A stretch of 64,000 nucleotides of DNA from AWTP1-13 sp963797005 (GTDB lineage Bacteria > Pseudomonadota > Alphaproteobacteria > Rhizobiales > Hyphomicrobiaceae), in the NCBI GenBank assembly GCA_963797005.1, contig CAWCOF010000011.1, positions 62,001-126,000 on the forward strand, in the 5' to 3' direction. Made by a program: the position numbers and the translations under genes. The stretch's first letter is position 1, and each line of letters begins with the position of its first letter. This document shows, in pieces, positions 8,460-18,295 of the stretch. The notes below the pieces were generated by a model. The model was not told the DNA's origin. It did no database searches and worked only from the letters and a program-made list of their open reading frames with translations.

Positions 8460-9686
8460 CTAACGCAAATCAGGCGTAGCGTCAAACAACCGCCGGTGCT
8501 CCCTGATGGCAAAGCGATCCGTCATGCCCGCCACGAAATCGGCCGCCACCGCGGCGCACGCCGCCTTGCCATCACCTTCGCCCGCGGCGGCCTGCCAGGG
8601 CCCCGGCATCTCGCCCGGCTCGGCCATGTAGCGCCTGAAAAGATCGCGCACGATCAACTCAGCGTCCGCCATGATCCGGGTGATGCGAGCGTGGCGATAG
8701 ACATTGGCAAACAGGTAATCCTTCAGCCCCTCCATCTCGGCCGACCGCTGCGGCGAAAGGGCGATCACCGCATCCTTCGCCGCACGCACGCCGGCCAGGC
8801 ACGGCTCGGGGAGCGCCGCCAAGCGCTGGGCGGATTCGCGCACCACGTCGTCGACCATGGCGGTGATGATGCGGCGGTTCACCTCGTAGATGACGCGCTG
8901 CGTCTCGATCCCCCGCGGCACTTGCGACACGAACGGGCCGGCAAGCGGCACCTCGGCGAGATCGTCGACGGCGAAGAGGCCGGCGCGCAGGCCGTCCTCC
9001 AGATCGTGGCTGTTGTAGGCGATGTCGTCGGCCGCCGCGGCCACCTGGCCCTCCGCCGGACCGAAGGCGGCGAGGTGCAGTTGCGCACCCACGCCCGCAT
9101 CGGCAATCGCCCTGCGCAGCACCGCCTCGCCGCCGCTCGCACCGTTGAGCGGTCCGTTGTGCTTGGCCAGCCCCTCGAGCGTCTCGAAGCTCAGGTTGAG
9201 ACCGTCGAAGGCCGCATACTTGCGCTCGAGCCTGGTCACCACCTTGAAGCTTTGCGCGTTGTGGTCGAAACCGCCGAAGGGCGCCATGCAGGTGGCCAGC
9301 GCGCGCTCGCCGGCATGCCCGAACGGCGGATGGCCCAGGTCGTGGGCGAGCGCCAGCGCTTCGGCCAGATCCTCGTCGAGCCCCAGCATGCGCGCAATCG
9401 AGCGGGCGATCTGCGCCACCTCGAGCGAGTGCGTCAGCCGCGTGCGGTAGTGGTCGCCCTCGTGGAACACGAACACCTGGGTCTTGTAGGTGAGGCGCCG
9501 GAAGGCCGTGGCGTGCACGATGCGGTCGCGGTCGCGCTGGAAGGCCGAGCGCATCGGGCACGGCGGCTCGGGGTGCACGCGGCCGGCGCTCGCCTCGGCC
9601 CGGGTTGCATAGGGCGCGAGCGGCGGCCCCCGGCGCCCTTCCGGCCCCGCGTCCGTCTCCAAACGCCGTATTGCCCCTGCTGCCAC
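8460..9686 (-). CDS. dgt: deoxyguanosinetriphosphate triphosphohydrolase-like protein
   Basis: An HD-superfamily dNTPase that cleaves dNTP to deoxynucleoside and triphosphate. The HD residues are in RLTHSLEVAQIARS and ALAHDLGHPPFGHAGE; the preceding RDRIVHATAFRRLTYKTQVF and QRDRDR blocks are typical of the alphaproteobacterial dGTPase-like clade. The frame stays open back to 9740, but conserved sequence starts at APYA, so the GTG at 9686 is my choice; a slightly later start is possible. It is divergent from erpA and about 40 bases upstream of argS. Confidence 0.93.
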   Translation of the reverse strand: MAAGAIRRLETDAGPEGRRGPPLAPYATRAEASAGRVHPEPPCPMRSAFQRDRDRIVHATAFRRLTYKTQVFVFHEGDHYRTRLTHSLEVAQIARSIARMLGLDEDLAEALALAHDLGHPPFGHAGERALATCMAPFGGFDHNAQSFKVVTRLERKYAAFDGLNLSFETLEGLAKHNGPLNGASGGEAVLRRAIADAGVGAQLHLAAFGPAEGQVAAAADDIAYNSHDLEDGLRAGLFAVDDLAEVPLAGPFVSQVPRGIETQRVIYEVNRRIITAMVDDVVRESAQRLAALPEPCLAGVRAAKDAVIALSPQRSAEMEGLKDYLFANVYRHARITRIMADAELIVRDLFRRYMAEPGEMPGPWQAAAGEGDGKAACAAVAADFVAGMTDRFAIREHRRLFDATPDLR

Positions 9687-9688
9687 GA

Positions 9689-9720
9689 CCAAATCCCGGC
9701 CAATCACGGCCAAATCACGG
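9689..9720. repeat. three tandem 10-11 bp repeats in the dgt/erpA divergent region
   Basis: The units CCAAATCCCGG, CCAATCACGG and CCAAATCACGG lie head to tail directly upstream of the chosen dgt start and next to the erpA promoter. Regular helical spacing of near-identical units suggests a binding site for a regulator, but no known consensus was recognised. Confidence 0.6.
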
Positions 9721-9721
9721 T

Positions 9722-9749
9722 TTGACAACGCTCTGCCCAAGCCTATCTA
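9722..9749 (+). promoter_or_regulatory. probable sigma-70 type promoter of erpA
   Basis: TTGACA at 9722-9727 and TATCTA at 9744-9749 are separated by 16 bases, 21 bases before the erpA start. A purine-rich GGCGAGGA follows as ribosome binding site. The -10 is imperfect. Confidence 0.5.
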
Positions 9750-9770
9750 TCAAGGCGAGGACTCGATGCC

Positions 9771-10112
9771 ATGCACGATACCATGAGCCACCCCGTCACC
9801 GTCACCGAGCGCGCGGCCAGGCGCATCGCCGAGATCGCGGCCGGCGACCCGGCAACCCCCAATCTGCGCGTCAGCGTGGAGGGCGGCGGCTGCTCGGGCT
9901 TCTCCTACAGGTTCGCCCTCGTCGGCGACCGTGACCCCGACGACCTCGTCATCGAGCGCGCCGGCGCCCGGGTGCTGATCGACCCGGTCTCGCTCGAGTA
10001 TCTCTCGGGCTCCGAGATCGACTTCGTCGACGAGCTGATCGGGCAGAGCTTCAAGGTCAAGAACCCCAACGCCACCGCATCGTGCGGCTGCGGCACCAGC
10101 TTCTCGATCTGA
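9771..10112 (+). CDS. erpA: iron-sulfur cluster insertion protein (A-type carrier)
   Basis: ErpA/IscA-family carriers hand [4Fe-4S] clusters to apoproteins. The 113-residue product has the three ligand cysteines in GGGCSGFSY and the C-terminal SCGCGTSF, plus the NPNATASCGCG signature of the ErpA branch. ATG at 9771 has a GAGG ribosome binding site ten bases upstream; the ATG at 9783 (MSHPVTV) is also possible. It is divergent from dgt; the erpA-xthA neighbourhood is common in Hyphomicrobiales. Confidence 0.93.
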   Translation: MHDTMSHPVTVTERAARRIAEIAAGDPATPNLRVSVEGGGCSGFSYRFALVGDRDPDDLVIERAGARVLIDPVSLEYLSGSEIDFVDELIGQSFKVKNPNATASCGCGTSFSI

Positions 10113-10120
10113 TCCGCGAC

Positions 10121-10288
10121 TGTCATCCCGGAATTTCGCAGCAAGCGAAATATCCGGGGTCCAGCGGCCATGAACGTCTCACTCGTCATTCCCGCGAAGC
10201 GTAAGCGAAAGCGGGAATCTAACCAGGAGATCGACGGTGCGAGTTTGCGGGTGGATTCCCGCTCTGCGCTCCGCTTGGCGGGAATGAC
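10121..10288. repeat. two adjacent palindromic dispersed repeats
   Basis: The first copy (10121-10160) starts TGTCATCCCGGAATTTCGC and folds back on GCGAAATATCCGGG. The second (10185-10288) has inverted ends GTCATTCCCGC and GCGGGAATGAC, with inner GAAGCGTAAGC arms. Both occupy the gap between erpA and the convergent ACP-like gene. Related ends occur at 16644, 57501 and 59505, so this is a dispersed family rather than a single terminator, although the stems could also stop transcription. Confidence 0.8.
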
Positions 10289-10291
10289 GGC

Positions 10292-10627
10292 TCAGTCGTG
10301 GCTCACGCCCGGCTCCTCGCGGTCAGCCACAGGCTCTTTGGGCGCGTCAGGTCTGCCGCCAGCGCCGCAAGGCGGTCGGCCGCGCTTGGCCTCGATGAGC
10401 GCGCGGGCGCGCTCCACGACGTCGCCCACGGTCTTGAACGTATCGGCTTCATCGTCCGGGTCGTAGGGAAAGTCGATGCCGAAAGCATCCTCCAGATCGA
10501 GCAGGATCAAGGCGAGGTCGGGGGCTTCGATTTCGAGATCGGGAAGTCGCGTATCCAATGCCGGCTCGAGCGCGCTGTCGGCGCGGGCCTTGAAGATGGC
10601 GACAGTGCGGGAGGCGATCTGATCCAT
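10292..10627 (-). CDS. acyl-carrier-protein-like protein lacking the usual serine
   Basis: An 111-residue protein from ATG 10627. Residues 1-80 look like an acyl carrier protein: four-helix pattern with PDLALILLDLEDAFGIDF matching helix II (LVMALEEEF in classical ACP) and TVGDVVERARALIE matching helix IV. The DSL attachment motif is absent; by alignment an Ala takes the place of the phosphopantetheine serine. A charged Pro/Gly-rich tail follows. It may be an inactive ACP paralogue or a protein-protein adaptor. There is no fatty-acid gene nearby. Confidence 0.65.
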   Translation of the reverse strand: MDQIASRTVAIFKARADSALEPALDTRLPDLEIEAPDLALILLDLEDAFGIDFPYDPDDEADTFKTVGDVVERARALIEAKRGRPPCGAGGRPDAPKEPVADREEPGVSHD

Positions 10628-10752
10628 GGCTGCGTCTTGCGCCGAGTTGCATCTCACGCGCCCAACCGCGGGCGCTGCACCCGCACGCTATGCCGCAACC
10701 GCGGGCACCGCTGTTCCCTCGGGAACCGCCTGCCGTGATCTCCAGCCCACGG

Positions 10753-11127
10753 TCAATAGAAGGTGGACAGCCGCTCGCACACGGCCAGCGCCGCCTCCGC
10801 ATCGCGCTGCGCCTCATCGGATGCGGGGTCGCACATCTGCTTGCGCACGCGCGGAACGGCCTGCGGCTCGAGCTGCCACAGCGCGGTGACATAGAGATCC
10901 GCCAGCACGGCAAGCTGCGCTCGGTTGAAGCGGTAGGAATAACGCCGCAGGGCGGTTGCCATCGCGCGCTTGCAGACGACGCCAGCGGCGCTGTCGAGCG
11001 TGGTCTCCCGCGCGCATCGCACGATGACGTGGTCGCCGGCCGCCAACAGGTTCTCGCGCGCGAAGTCGTCAACCGGAGTCCCCTGCAGGGCGGTGACGAT
11101 TTCCAGGATGATTCGCGCCTTGCTCAC
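10753..11127 (-). CDS. hypothetical protein
   Basis: The frame reads back to 11244 but I place the start at the GTG at 11127 (SKARIILEIVTALQG), where the composition becomes protein-like, giving 124 residues. It is helical, with basic and Tyr/Arg-rich segments (ALRRYSYRFNRAQLAVLADLYVTALWQLEP) and no signal peptide or membrane segment. I do not recognise the family. It lies between the ACP-like gene and divergent xthA. Confidence 0.5.
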   Translation of the reverse strand: MSKARIILEIVTALQGTPVDDFARENLLAAGDHVIVRCARETTLDSAAGVVCKRAMATALRRYSYRFNRAQLAVLADLYVTALWQLEPQAVPRVRKQMCDPASDEAQRDAEAALAVCERLSTFY

Positions 11128-11313
11128 ACTGAGAGTATAGCTGCGCCGCCCATGAAATAGGCACGCACTGACTGAAATTTCGCCAACGTGCCCCGGACGC
11201 CCCGCAACATGGGCCTCGTCGCAGCGCAAAAATCGGCATACCACGATTAGGAAATGCGCACCGAGGCGCCACGTCGCTTGCTTGACCGGGCCTGCCCCGC
11301 TGCTAATGAGGCG

Positions 11314-12101
<788 letters not shown>

Positions 12102-12120
12102 AAGTAGGGACCCTATTCCC

Positions 12121-13114
12121 TCACCGCTTCGTCACGCCCACATCGTGCAGGCCGAAGCTCGCGGCACCGCTCTGCATGACCTCGGCTGGACGCGCGGTGG
12201 GCGTTGCTACCGCCGCCGACTGCTCCCCGGGCCGGTGGATGTCGAGCACCTCGCCATTCTCGCATTTGCGCTGCGGCTGCACGTCGCGTAGGCCCAGGCC
12301 CATCTGGTCGGCCGCCGGCCGCGACTGCGGCGCGAACACCTTGCGCCACCGGGGGATGATGCCGCTCGCCTCTTGGCGCGTGCCCTGCGAGGTGCCGCAG
12401 AAGATGTTCTGGTAGATGTCCTCGATCCACAGCCGCTCGTGTGCGGGCGCGTTCTCCACCGACACGGTGATGAGCGCCAGCGCACGCCGCTCGTCCTTCT
12501 TGACGTAGCGCCCACTCCAGAGGAGGTCGGCCAGCAGCGCCTGCGCGCCCGGGTGGCCTTCCTCGGTCAGCACCGACAGATAGTGCTTGCCGCGCTTCAC
12601 GTCCTCGGGCGAGCCGCCGCCGGACAGATACACCTTGGCCAGCTCGAACTGGGCGTCCTTGTCGTTGAAGAAGGTGGCCGCGTGGCGCAGGTAGGCCACG
12701 GCCCGCTCCGGGTCCGGCTTCACGCGGAGATCCTTGACACCCACCTTGAGATAGCCCGCGAGCGCGGTGAGGGACTTGGCCACGAACGGCGCGCGTCGCC
12801 CGTCGTCCGGATCGGCGTCGGCATTCTCGTCGGCAAGTTTCTGGAACAGCAGGTACGCCTTGGCGTCGTCGACCTGCCCCCCGGCCTTGTCGGAGTAGAT
12901 GCGCGCCAGATAGAACTCGGCGAAGAACTGATTGAGCCCGTCGCCCTTGGCGGCCGTTTCCTCGAGCGCAGGGATAGCGATCTCGAAAAATCCCGACCGG
13001 TAGGCGCCGAGCCCCTGCTCGAAGGCCGCCTGCGGCGAGGCGTACTTGACCCCGCCCGCGGCCGCCGCTCCCGTCATTGCGGCGCCGATCATCAGCGCCG
13101 CCAGCACTGCCCCG

Positions 13115-13128
<14 letters not shown>
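12121..13128 (-). CDS. exported Sel1-like repeat protein
   Basis: The start at 13128 (MRISSGAVLAALMIGAAM) gives a signal peptide ending near AAAAGG and a 335-residue product; upstream in-frame sequence overlaps ilvD and is not protein-like. The body is a series of Sel1/TPR-type helical hairpins (AFEQGLGAYRSGFFEIAIPAL, AVAYLRHAATFFNDKDAQFELAKVYLSGG as spaced blocks, GHPGAQALLADLLWSG). Such exported solenoids usually scaffold protein complexes in the periplasm. It overlaps the ilvD stop by 14 bases on the same strand and may be co-transcribed. Confidence 0.8.
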
Positions 13129-14839
<1,711 letters not shown>

Positions 14840-15211
14840 GGTTCCAGCGCGCTAGCAGTTGCCTCTCCAATCGCGTCACGGCGCTGATTGAGCACCACGA
14901 CCCCGCGTCTCGATCAGGTCCAGGAACCGATAAGGCAACACGCCACCAAAGGCGCGCCGCGCAGCCCCGGACAACTGCGATCCGCAACCAATCTGTCGCC
15001 TGTTTGTGGCCCAAGAGTGGCACGAATGCGCCTATTCGTTGCTTGTTGGCAACACTTTGTTAATAACGTTGTAGGTCGCTACCTTCGGCTCGCCGCCGTG
15101 CCGGAACCGCTTCTCGGTGCCGCCGCACCTGCCACCCCGGCCAGGCCCCGGCTTTGCCCCAATCGCTGGTCAGTTTTCATTCCGTTGCGCCGAGCTGCGG
15201 GAATTGGCTGC
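14840..15211. other. divergent intergenic region between ilvD and the DUF2939 gene
   Basis: No gene recognised. The AT-richer stretch near 15040-15075 (TTGTTAATAACGTTG) is the best candidate for promoter sequence for the rightward gene pair. Confidence 0.4.
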
Positions 15212-15808
15212 ATGCATAGATTGGCAAGGCTTGTCTTGGTCTCCGTCGCTCTCGCAGTTCTTTATGCGGTCTGGCCGGTCTATGCCGCGCTCGAGATTCG
15301 AGAGGCCATGATCGCGGGCGACACCCCCACGCTCAACCGACGAATCGACTGGGAGGGCCTGCGCGCGAGCCTCAAGACCTCGCTCTCGCCCGAGACCATC
15401 GCACGCTTGGCGGCGGAGCCCGATGCGCCCAAGCCTAGTCTCTGGCAGCGCATCAAGGCCGTGATCGCGCCGGCCATGGCCGAGACCGTCATCGACCGCT
15501 ACGTCACCCCCGAGAACCTGCCGACCCTCCTCGGTTACCGGCGCTACTATCACGGCACTGTGCGGCCGGCACTGGGCCTCAAGGAGCCCAAAACCGTGCT
15601 CGCCGGCAGCTGGCTCGGCGGCACACCCATCGATCGGTTAGCCAGCTTCTGGGTCCGCGTGAAGAGCGCCATCTTCTATTCGCCGACGCATTTCGTGCTC
15701 GAGGTCGAGGACAAATACCGCCCTCAGCGGCGCTACGTCGGCACGCTGCAGCTCAGAGGCCTGACCTGGACGCTGACAGACTTGCGCATCTCAGGCGCAG
15801 AGCTGTGA
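15212..15808 (+). CDS. DUF2939 family membrane-anchored protein
   Basis: A 198-residue protein with an N-terminal hydrophobic anchor (LVLVSVALAVLYAVWPVYAA) followed by a periplasmic domain with the DUF2939 pattern: LEIREAMIAGDTPTLNRRIDW, LRASLKTSL, then VDxY-like IDRYVTPE and a C-terminal Tyr/Thr strand region. The family has no established role. The stop overlaps the next gene by four bases (GTGA), indicating translational coupling with the aldolase-like protein. Confidence 0.85.
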   Translation: MHRLARLVLVSVALAVLYAVWPVYAALEIREAMIAGDTPTLNRRIDWEGLRASLKTSLSPETIARLAAEPDAPKPSLWQRIKAVIAPAMAETVIDRYVTPENLPTLLGYRRYYHGTVRPALGLKEPKTVLAGSWLGGTPIDRLASFWVRVKSAIFYSPTHFVLEVEDKYRPQRRYVGTLQLRGLTWTLTDLRISGAEL

Positions 15809-16611
15809 GCTTTTTCGCCCGTGCGGGCCAATTGCTGCTGGCGATCCTGGCAAGCGCGACCCTCACCCTTTCCGCCGTGGCGCAATCGCCAAAACCACCC
15901 GCGGCACTGATCGATGAGTTCGTTGTCGCCAACCGCATTCTCGCCGACCAGGGCATCATCGCCGACGGCTTCGGCCAACTCAGCGTCCGCTCGTCGACGA
16001 ACCCCAACCGGTTCTACATGTCGCGCGCGCGGGCAGCCGGCCTCGTCACCGCCGCCGATGTCATGGAGTTCGACCTGGACGCCAAGCCGCTCGACCAGCA
16101 GGGGCGGCAAGTCTTCGCGGAGCGCTTCATCCATGCCGAGATCTACCGGGCGCGGCCCGATGTCGGCGCCATCGTGCACAGCCACGCGGCCTCGGTGCTG
16201 CCCTTCGGGGTGACGGGCACACCACTTCGCCCCGTCTCGCACATGGCGGGGTTTTTGCTGCGCGCCGTGCCGGTGTTCGAGATCCGCGAGGCCGGAGGCA
16301 CCGACACCGACATGCTGGTCAAGACCGGCCAGCTCGGTGCAGCGCTGGCGCAGACGCTCGGGTCCGCGCCGGCGGTGCTCATGCGCGGCCACGGCTTCAC
16401 CGTCGTCGGCACGTCGATCAAGCAGGTCGTTGCGCACGCCCTCTACACCGATCTCAACGCCCGCGTCCTAACGGAGGCGCTGCGAATGGGCAGGGTCACC
16501 TATCTCAACGAGAACGAGGCGGCCATGATCGGAGAGACCAGCGACGCAGCGCTGGACCGATCATGGGAGATCTGGAAAGTCCGCGCGCTCGCCAACACGC
16601 CGAAGCTGTAG
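15805..16611 (+). CDS. exported class II aldolase/adducin family protein
   Basis: 268 residues starting at a GTG that overlaps the upstream stop. The N-terminus is a clear signal peptide (LLLAILASATLTLSAVAQ). The domain has the class II aldolase zinc ligands HSH and RGHG and the FAERFIHAEIY segment with the acid residue, as in fuculose-phosphate aldolases and RhaD. Family members are mostly cytoplasmic and act on sugar phosphates, so an exported version is unusual; export of such proteins does occur in alphaproteobacteria. Substrate unknown. Coupling to the DUF2939 protein suggests a joint envelope function. Confidence 0.85.
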   Translation: MSFFARAGQLLLAILASATLTLSAVAQSPKPPAALIDEFVVANRILADQGIIADGFGQLSVRSSTNPNRFYMSRARAAGLVTAADVMEFDLDAKPLDQQGRQVFAERFIHAEIYRARPDVGAIVHSHAASVLPFGVTGTPLRPVSHMAGFLLRAVPVFEIREAGGTDTDMLVKTGQLGAALAQTLGSAPAVLMRGHGFTVVGTSIKQVVAHALYTDLNARVLTEALRMGRVTYLNENEAAMIGETSDAALDRSWEIWKVRALANTPKL

Positions 16612-16643
16612 CCGCGCGCGCTTGCCTGGTTGCGGAATTCCCG

Positions 16644-16733
16644 GTCATCCCGGTGCTTGTCACCGGGATCCAGCCATCAACGAGCGCTGACGCCTGCGGC
16701 ATGCTGGATCCCGGCAACAAGTGCCGGGACGAC
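16644..16733. repeat. palindromic dispersed repeat
   Basis: Ends GTCATCCCGG and CCGGGACGAC are inverted. Two inner hairpins, GTGCTTGTCAC-centred and GGCAACAAGTGCC-centred, carry GGGATCCAGC and GCTGGATCCC arms facing each other. Lies between two convergent genes. Same family as the copies at 10121, 57501 and 59505. Confidence 0.8.
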
Positions 16734-16753
16734 AACATTGCGTCGTGCCCGTC

Positions 16754-17392
16754 TCAGGGGCGCGCTTTCTCGACCAGCGCGGCAATGGCCGCGTCGTGGC
16801 CTTGCGCGCGCTCGCCCAAGCCCCGCACCACGCCGGCGCGGTCGCGCTCCTCGCGGTTCTGGCTCATCTTCGCCTTCGCCTCCAGCCGCGAGATCGCCAG
16901 CCTGAAGCCGACGATGCCGCGCGCCATGGCGTCGAGGAAGTTGGCCGGTGCATCCGATACCGCCCAGGGCGCGGCATGCGGCGTCTCCTGCTGATTGGTG
17001 AGCTCGGACACGTGGGCAAGCAGCCAGTCCTTGTCCTCTACCGCCTCCAGCTTGCCGTAGGCGTGCACCACGGCGTAGTTCCACGTCGGCACGACCTTGG
17101 CGTGCTCGGCCTTGGAGGGATACCAGCCGGGGCGAATGTAGGCCTCGGGCCCTTGGAAGATCATCAGAGCCTCGGCATCGGCCGCGAAGGTCCGCCACTG
17201 CGGGTTGGGGCGGGCGATGTGGCACTCGATGCGCCCGAGCGGGCTCGCCTCGTCGACCTTGAGCACGGTCGGCAGGTGCGTGGCGACGATGCCGTCCGCG
17301 CCGTGCGTGACGAGGATGGCGAAGGGATGCGCGCGCATCAGCGCATGCGCCTCGCCGATATCCTCCACCTTGAATTGCGCAGGCGTGTACAT
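16754..17392 (-). CDS. FMN-binding negative transcriptional regulator (PaiB family)
   Basis: A 212-residue PaiB-type split-barrel flavin protein. Visible blocks are MYTPAQFKVEDIGEAHALM at the start, FAILVTHGADGIVATHLP, ARPNPQWRTF, FQGPEAYIRPGWYPSK and VPTWNYAVVHAYG, all characteristic. In Bacillus PaiB represses sporulation and protease genes; here a regulatory or flavin-oxidoreductase role is equally possible. Divergent from the toxin-antitoxin operon. Confidence 0.92.
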   Translation of the reverse strand: MYTPAQFKVEDIGEAHALMRAHPFAILVTHGADGIVATHLPTVLKVDEASPLGRIECHIARPNPQWRTFAADAEALMIFQGPEAYIRPGWYPSKAEHAKVVPTWNYAVVHAYGKLEAVEDKDWLLAHVSELTNQQETPHAAPWAVSDAPANFLDAMARGIVGFRLAISRLEAKAKMSQNREERDRAGVVRGLGERAQGHDAAIAALVEKARP

Positions 17393-17422
17393 GGCGTTCA
17401 GGCCGATCCGTCGGATTTCCGT

Positions 17423-17443
17423 TGTACGGATTGATACCGTACA
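17423..17443. promoter_or_regulatory. operator-like palindrome of the tacAT operon
   Basis: TGTACGG and CCGTACA form a perfect inverted repeat around a 7-base spacer, 30 bases before the antitoxin start. Autoregulation by RHH antitoxins binding such palindromes is the rule for this TA family. The site could also affect the divergent PaiB gene. Confidence 0.7.
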
Positions 17444-17473
17444 TTACATTGAATCAGAAAGGAGGCCTCCACC

Positions 17474-17752
17474 ATGGCCCGCCGCGCCGTAGAAGGAAAC
17501 AATCGGCTTGAGCTCCGCATGAAGCCGGACGAGAAGGCCATCCTCGCCCGGGCAGCCGCCCTGGAGCACACGGACTTGACCGGGTTCATCTTGAGCAAGC
17601 TCCTGCCCGAGGCACGGGCCGTGATCGAGCGGGCCGAGCGCGTGGTTCTGAGCGGCCGCGACAGCCTCAGGGTCCTGGACCTTCTCGAAAGCCCGCCCAA
17701 ACCCAATGCCCGCCTGAAGCGCGCCGCCAAGGCCGGCCATCGGCTGCCGTGA
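17474..17752 (+). CDS. tacA: type II antitoxin, DUF1778/TacA family
   Basis: A 92-residue protein with a ribbon-helix-helix start (RLELRMKPDEKAILARAA) and a Pro-rich C-terminus (LLESPPKPNARLKRAA) that in TacA wraps the toxin and blocks its active site. A strong AAAGGAGG lies eight bases before the ATG. It overlaps the GNAT toxin gene by four bases. The symbol is by family; orthology to Salmonella TacA was not tested. Confidence 0.9.
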   Translation: MARRAVEGNNRLELRMKPDEKAILARAAALEHTDLTGFILSKLLPEARAVIERAERVVLSGRDSLRVLDLLESPPKPNARLKRAAKAGHRLP

Positions 17753-18264
17753 CACTGGCGTGGCGCGAAGCCCCGATCGGCAAGGCGCATGAACGCAAGT
17801 CGTTCGACTGTGGCGAGCCGGACCTCAACGCCTACCTGCAGAGGTTCGCGCGCCAGAACCACGAGAGCGGCGGCGCCAAGACGTTTGTCGCCACCCCGAC
17901 GAGTTCCCCGACCAGGATACTCGGCTACTACAGCTTGAGCCCCGCCTCCATCGACTACGCACGCACGCCCGATGTCGTACGCCGCGGCCTCGGCCGCTAC
18001 GAGGTGCCCGTCTTTCGGCTGGGGCGGCTCGCGGTCGACCGTTCGGTGCAAGGCAAGGGGCTGGGCGGCGGACTGCTTCTGGCGGCGGGCCGGAGATGCC
18101 TTGCCGTATCGCAGGAGGTCGGCGGAGTCGCGCTGCTGATCGATGCCAAGTCCGACCGGGCCGCTCGCTGGTACGAGGGTTACGGTGCCGTCCGGCTCGA
18201 CGACGCGCCGCTCACCCTGGTGTTGCCGCTGAAGACCATCGCTGCGGCGGTCGCGTCGGCGTAG
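17749..18264 (+). CDS. tacT: GNAT-family toxin, TacT type (acetylates aminoacyl-tRNA)
   Basis: A 171-residue GNAT domain. The acetyl-CoA loop is RLAVDRSVQGKGLGGGLL and the conserved Tyr lies in ARWYEGYGAV; the start FDCGEPDLNAYLQRFARQ is typical of tRNA-acetylating toxins. TacT-type enzymes acetylate the amino group of charged tRNA and stop translation, with the RHH antitoxin binding over the toxin. Starts at a GTG overlapping the antitoxin stop (GTGA), so translation is coupled. Confidence 0.9.
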   Translation: MTLAWREAPIGKAHERKSFDCGEPDLNAYLQRFARQNHESGGAKTFVATPTSSPTRILGYYSLSPASIDYARTPDVVRRGLGRYEVPVFRLGRLAVDRSVQGKGLGGGLLLAAGRRCLAVSQEVGGVALLIDAKSDRAARWYEGYGAVRLDDAPLTLVLPLKTIAAAVASA

Positions 18265-18295
18265 GCCGGCCTTCCCGCACGCATGGCATGCGGAA

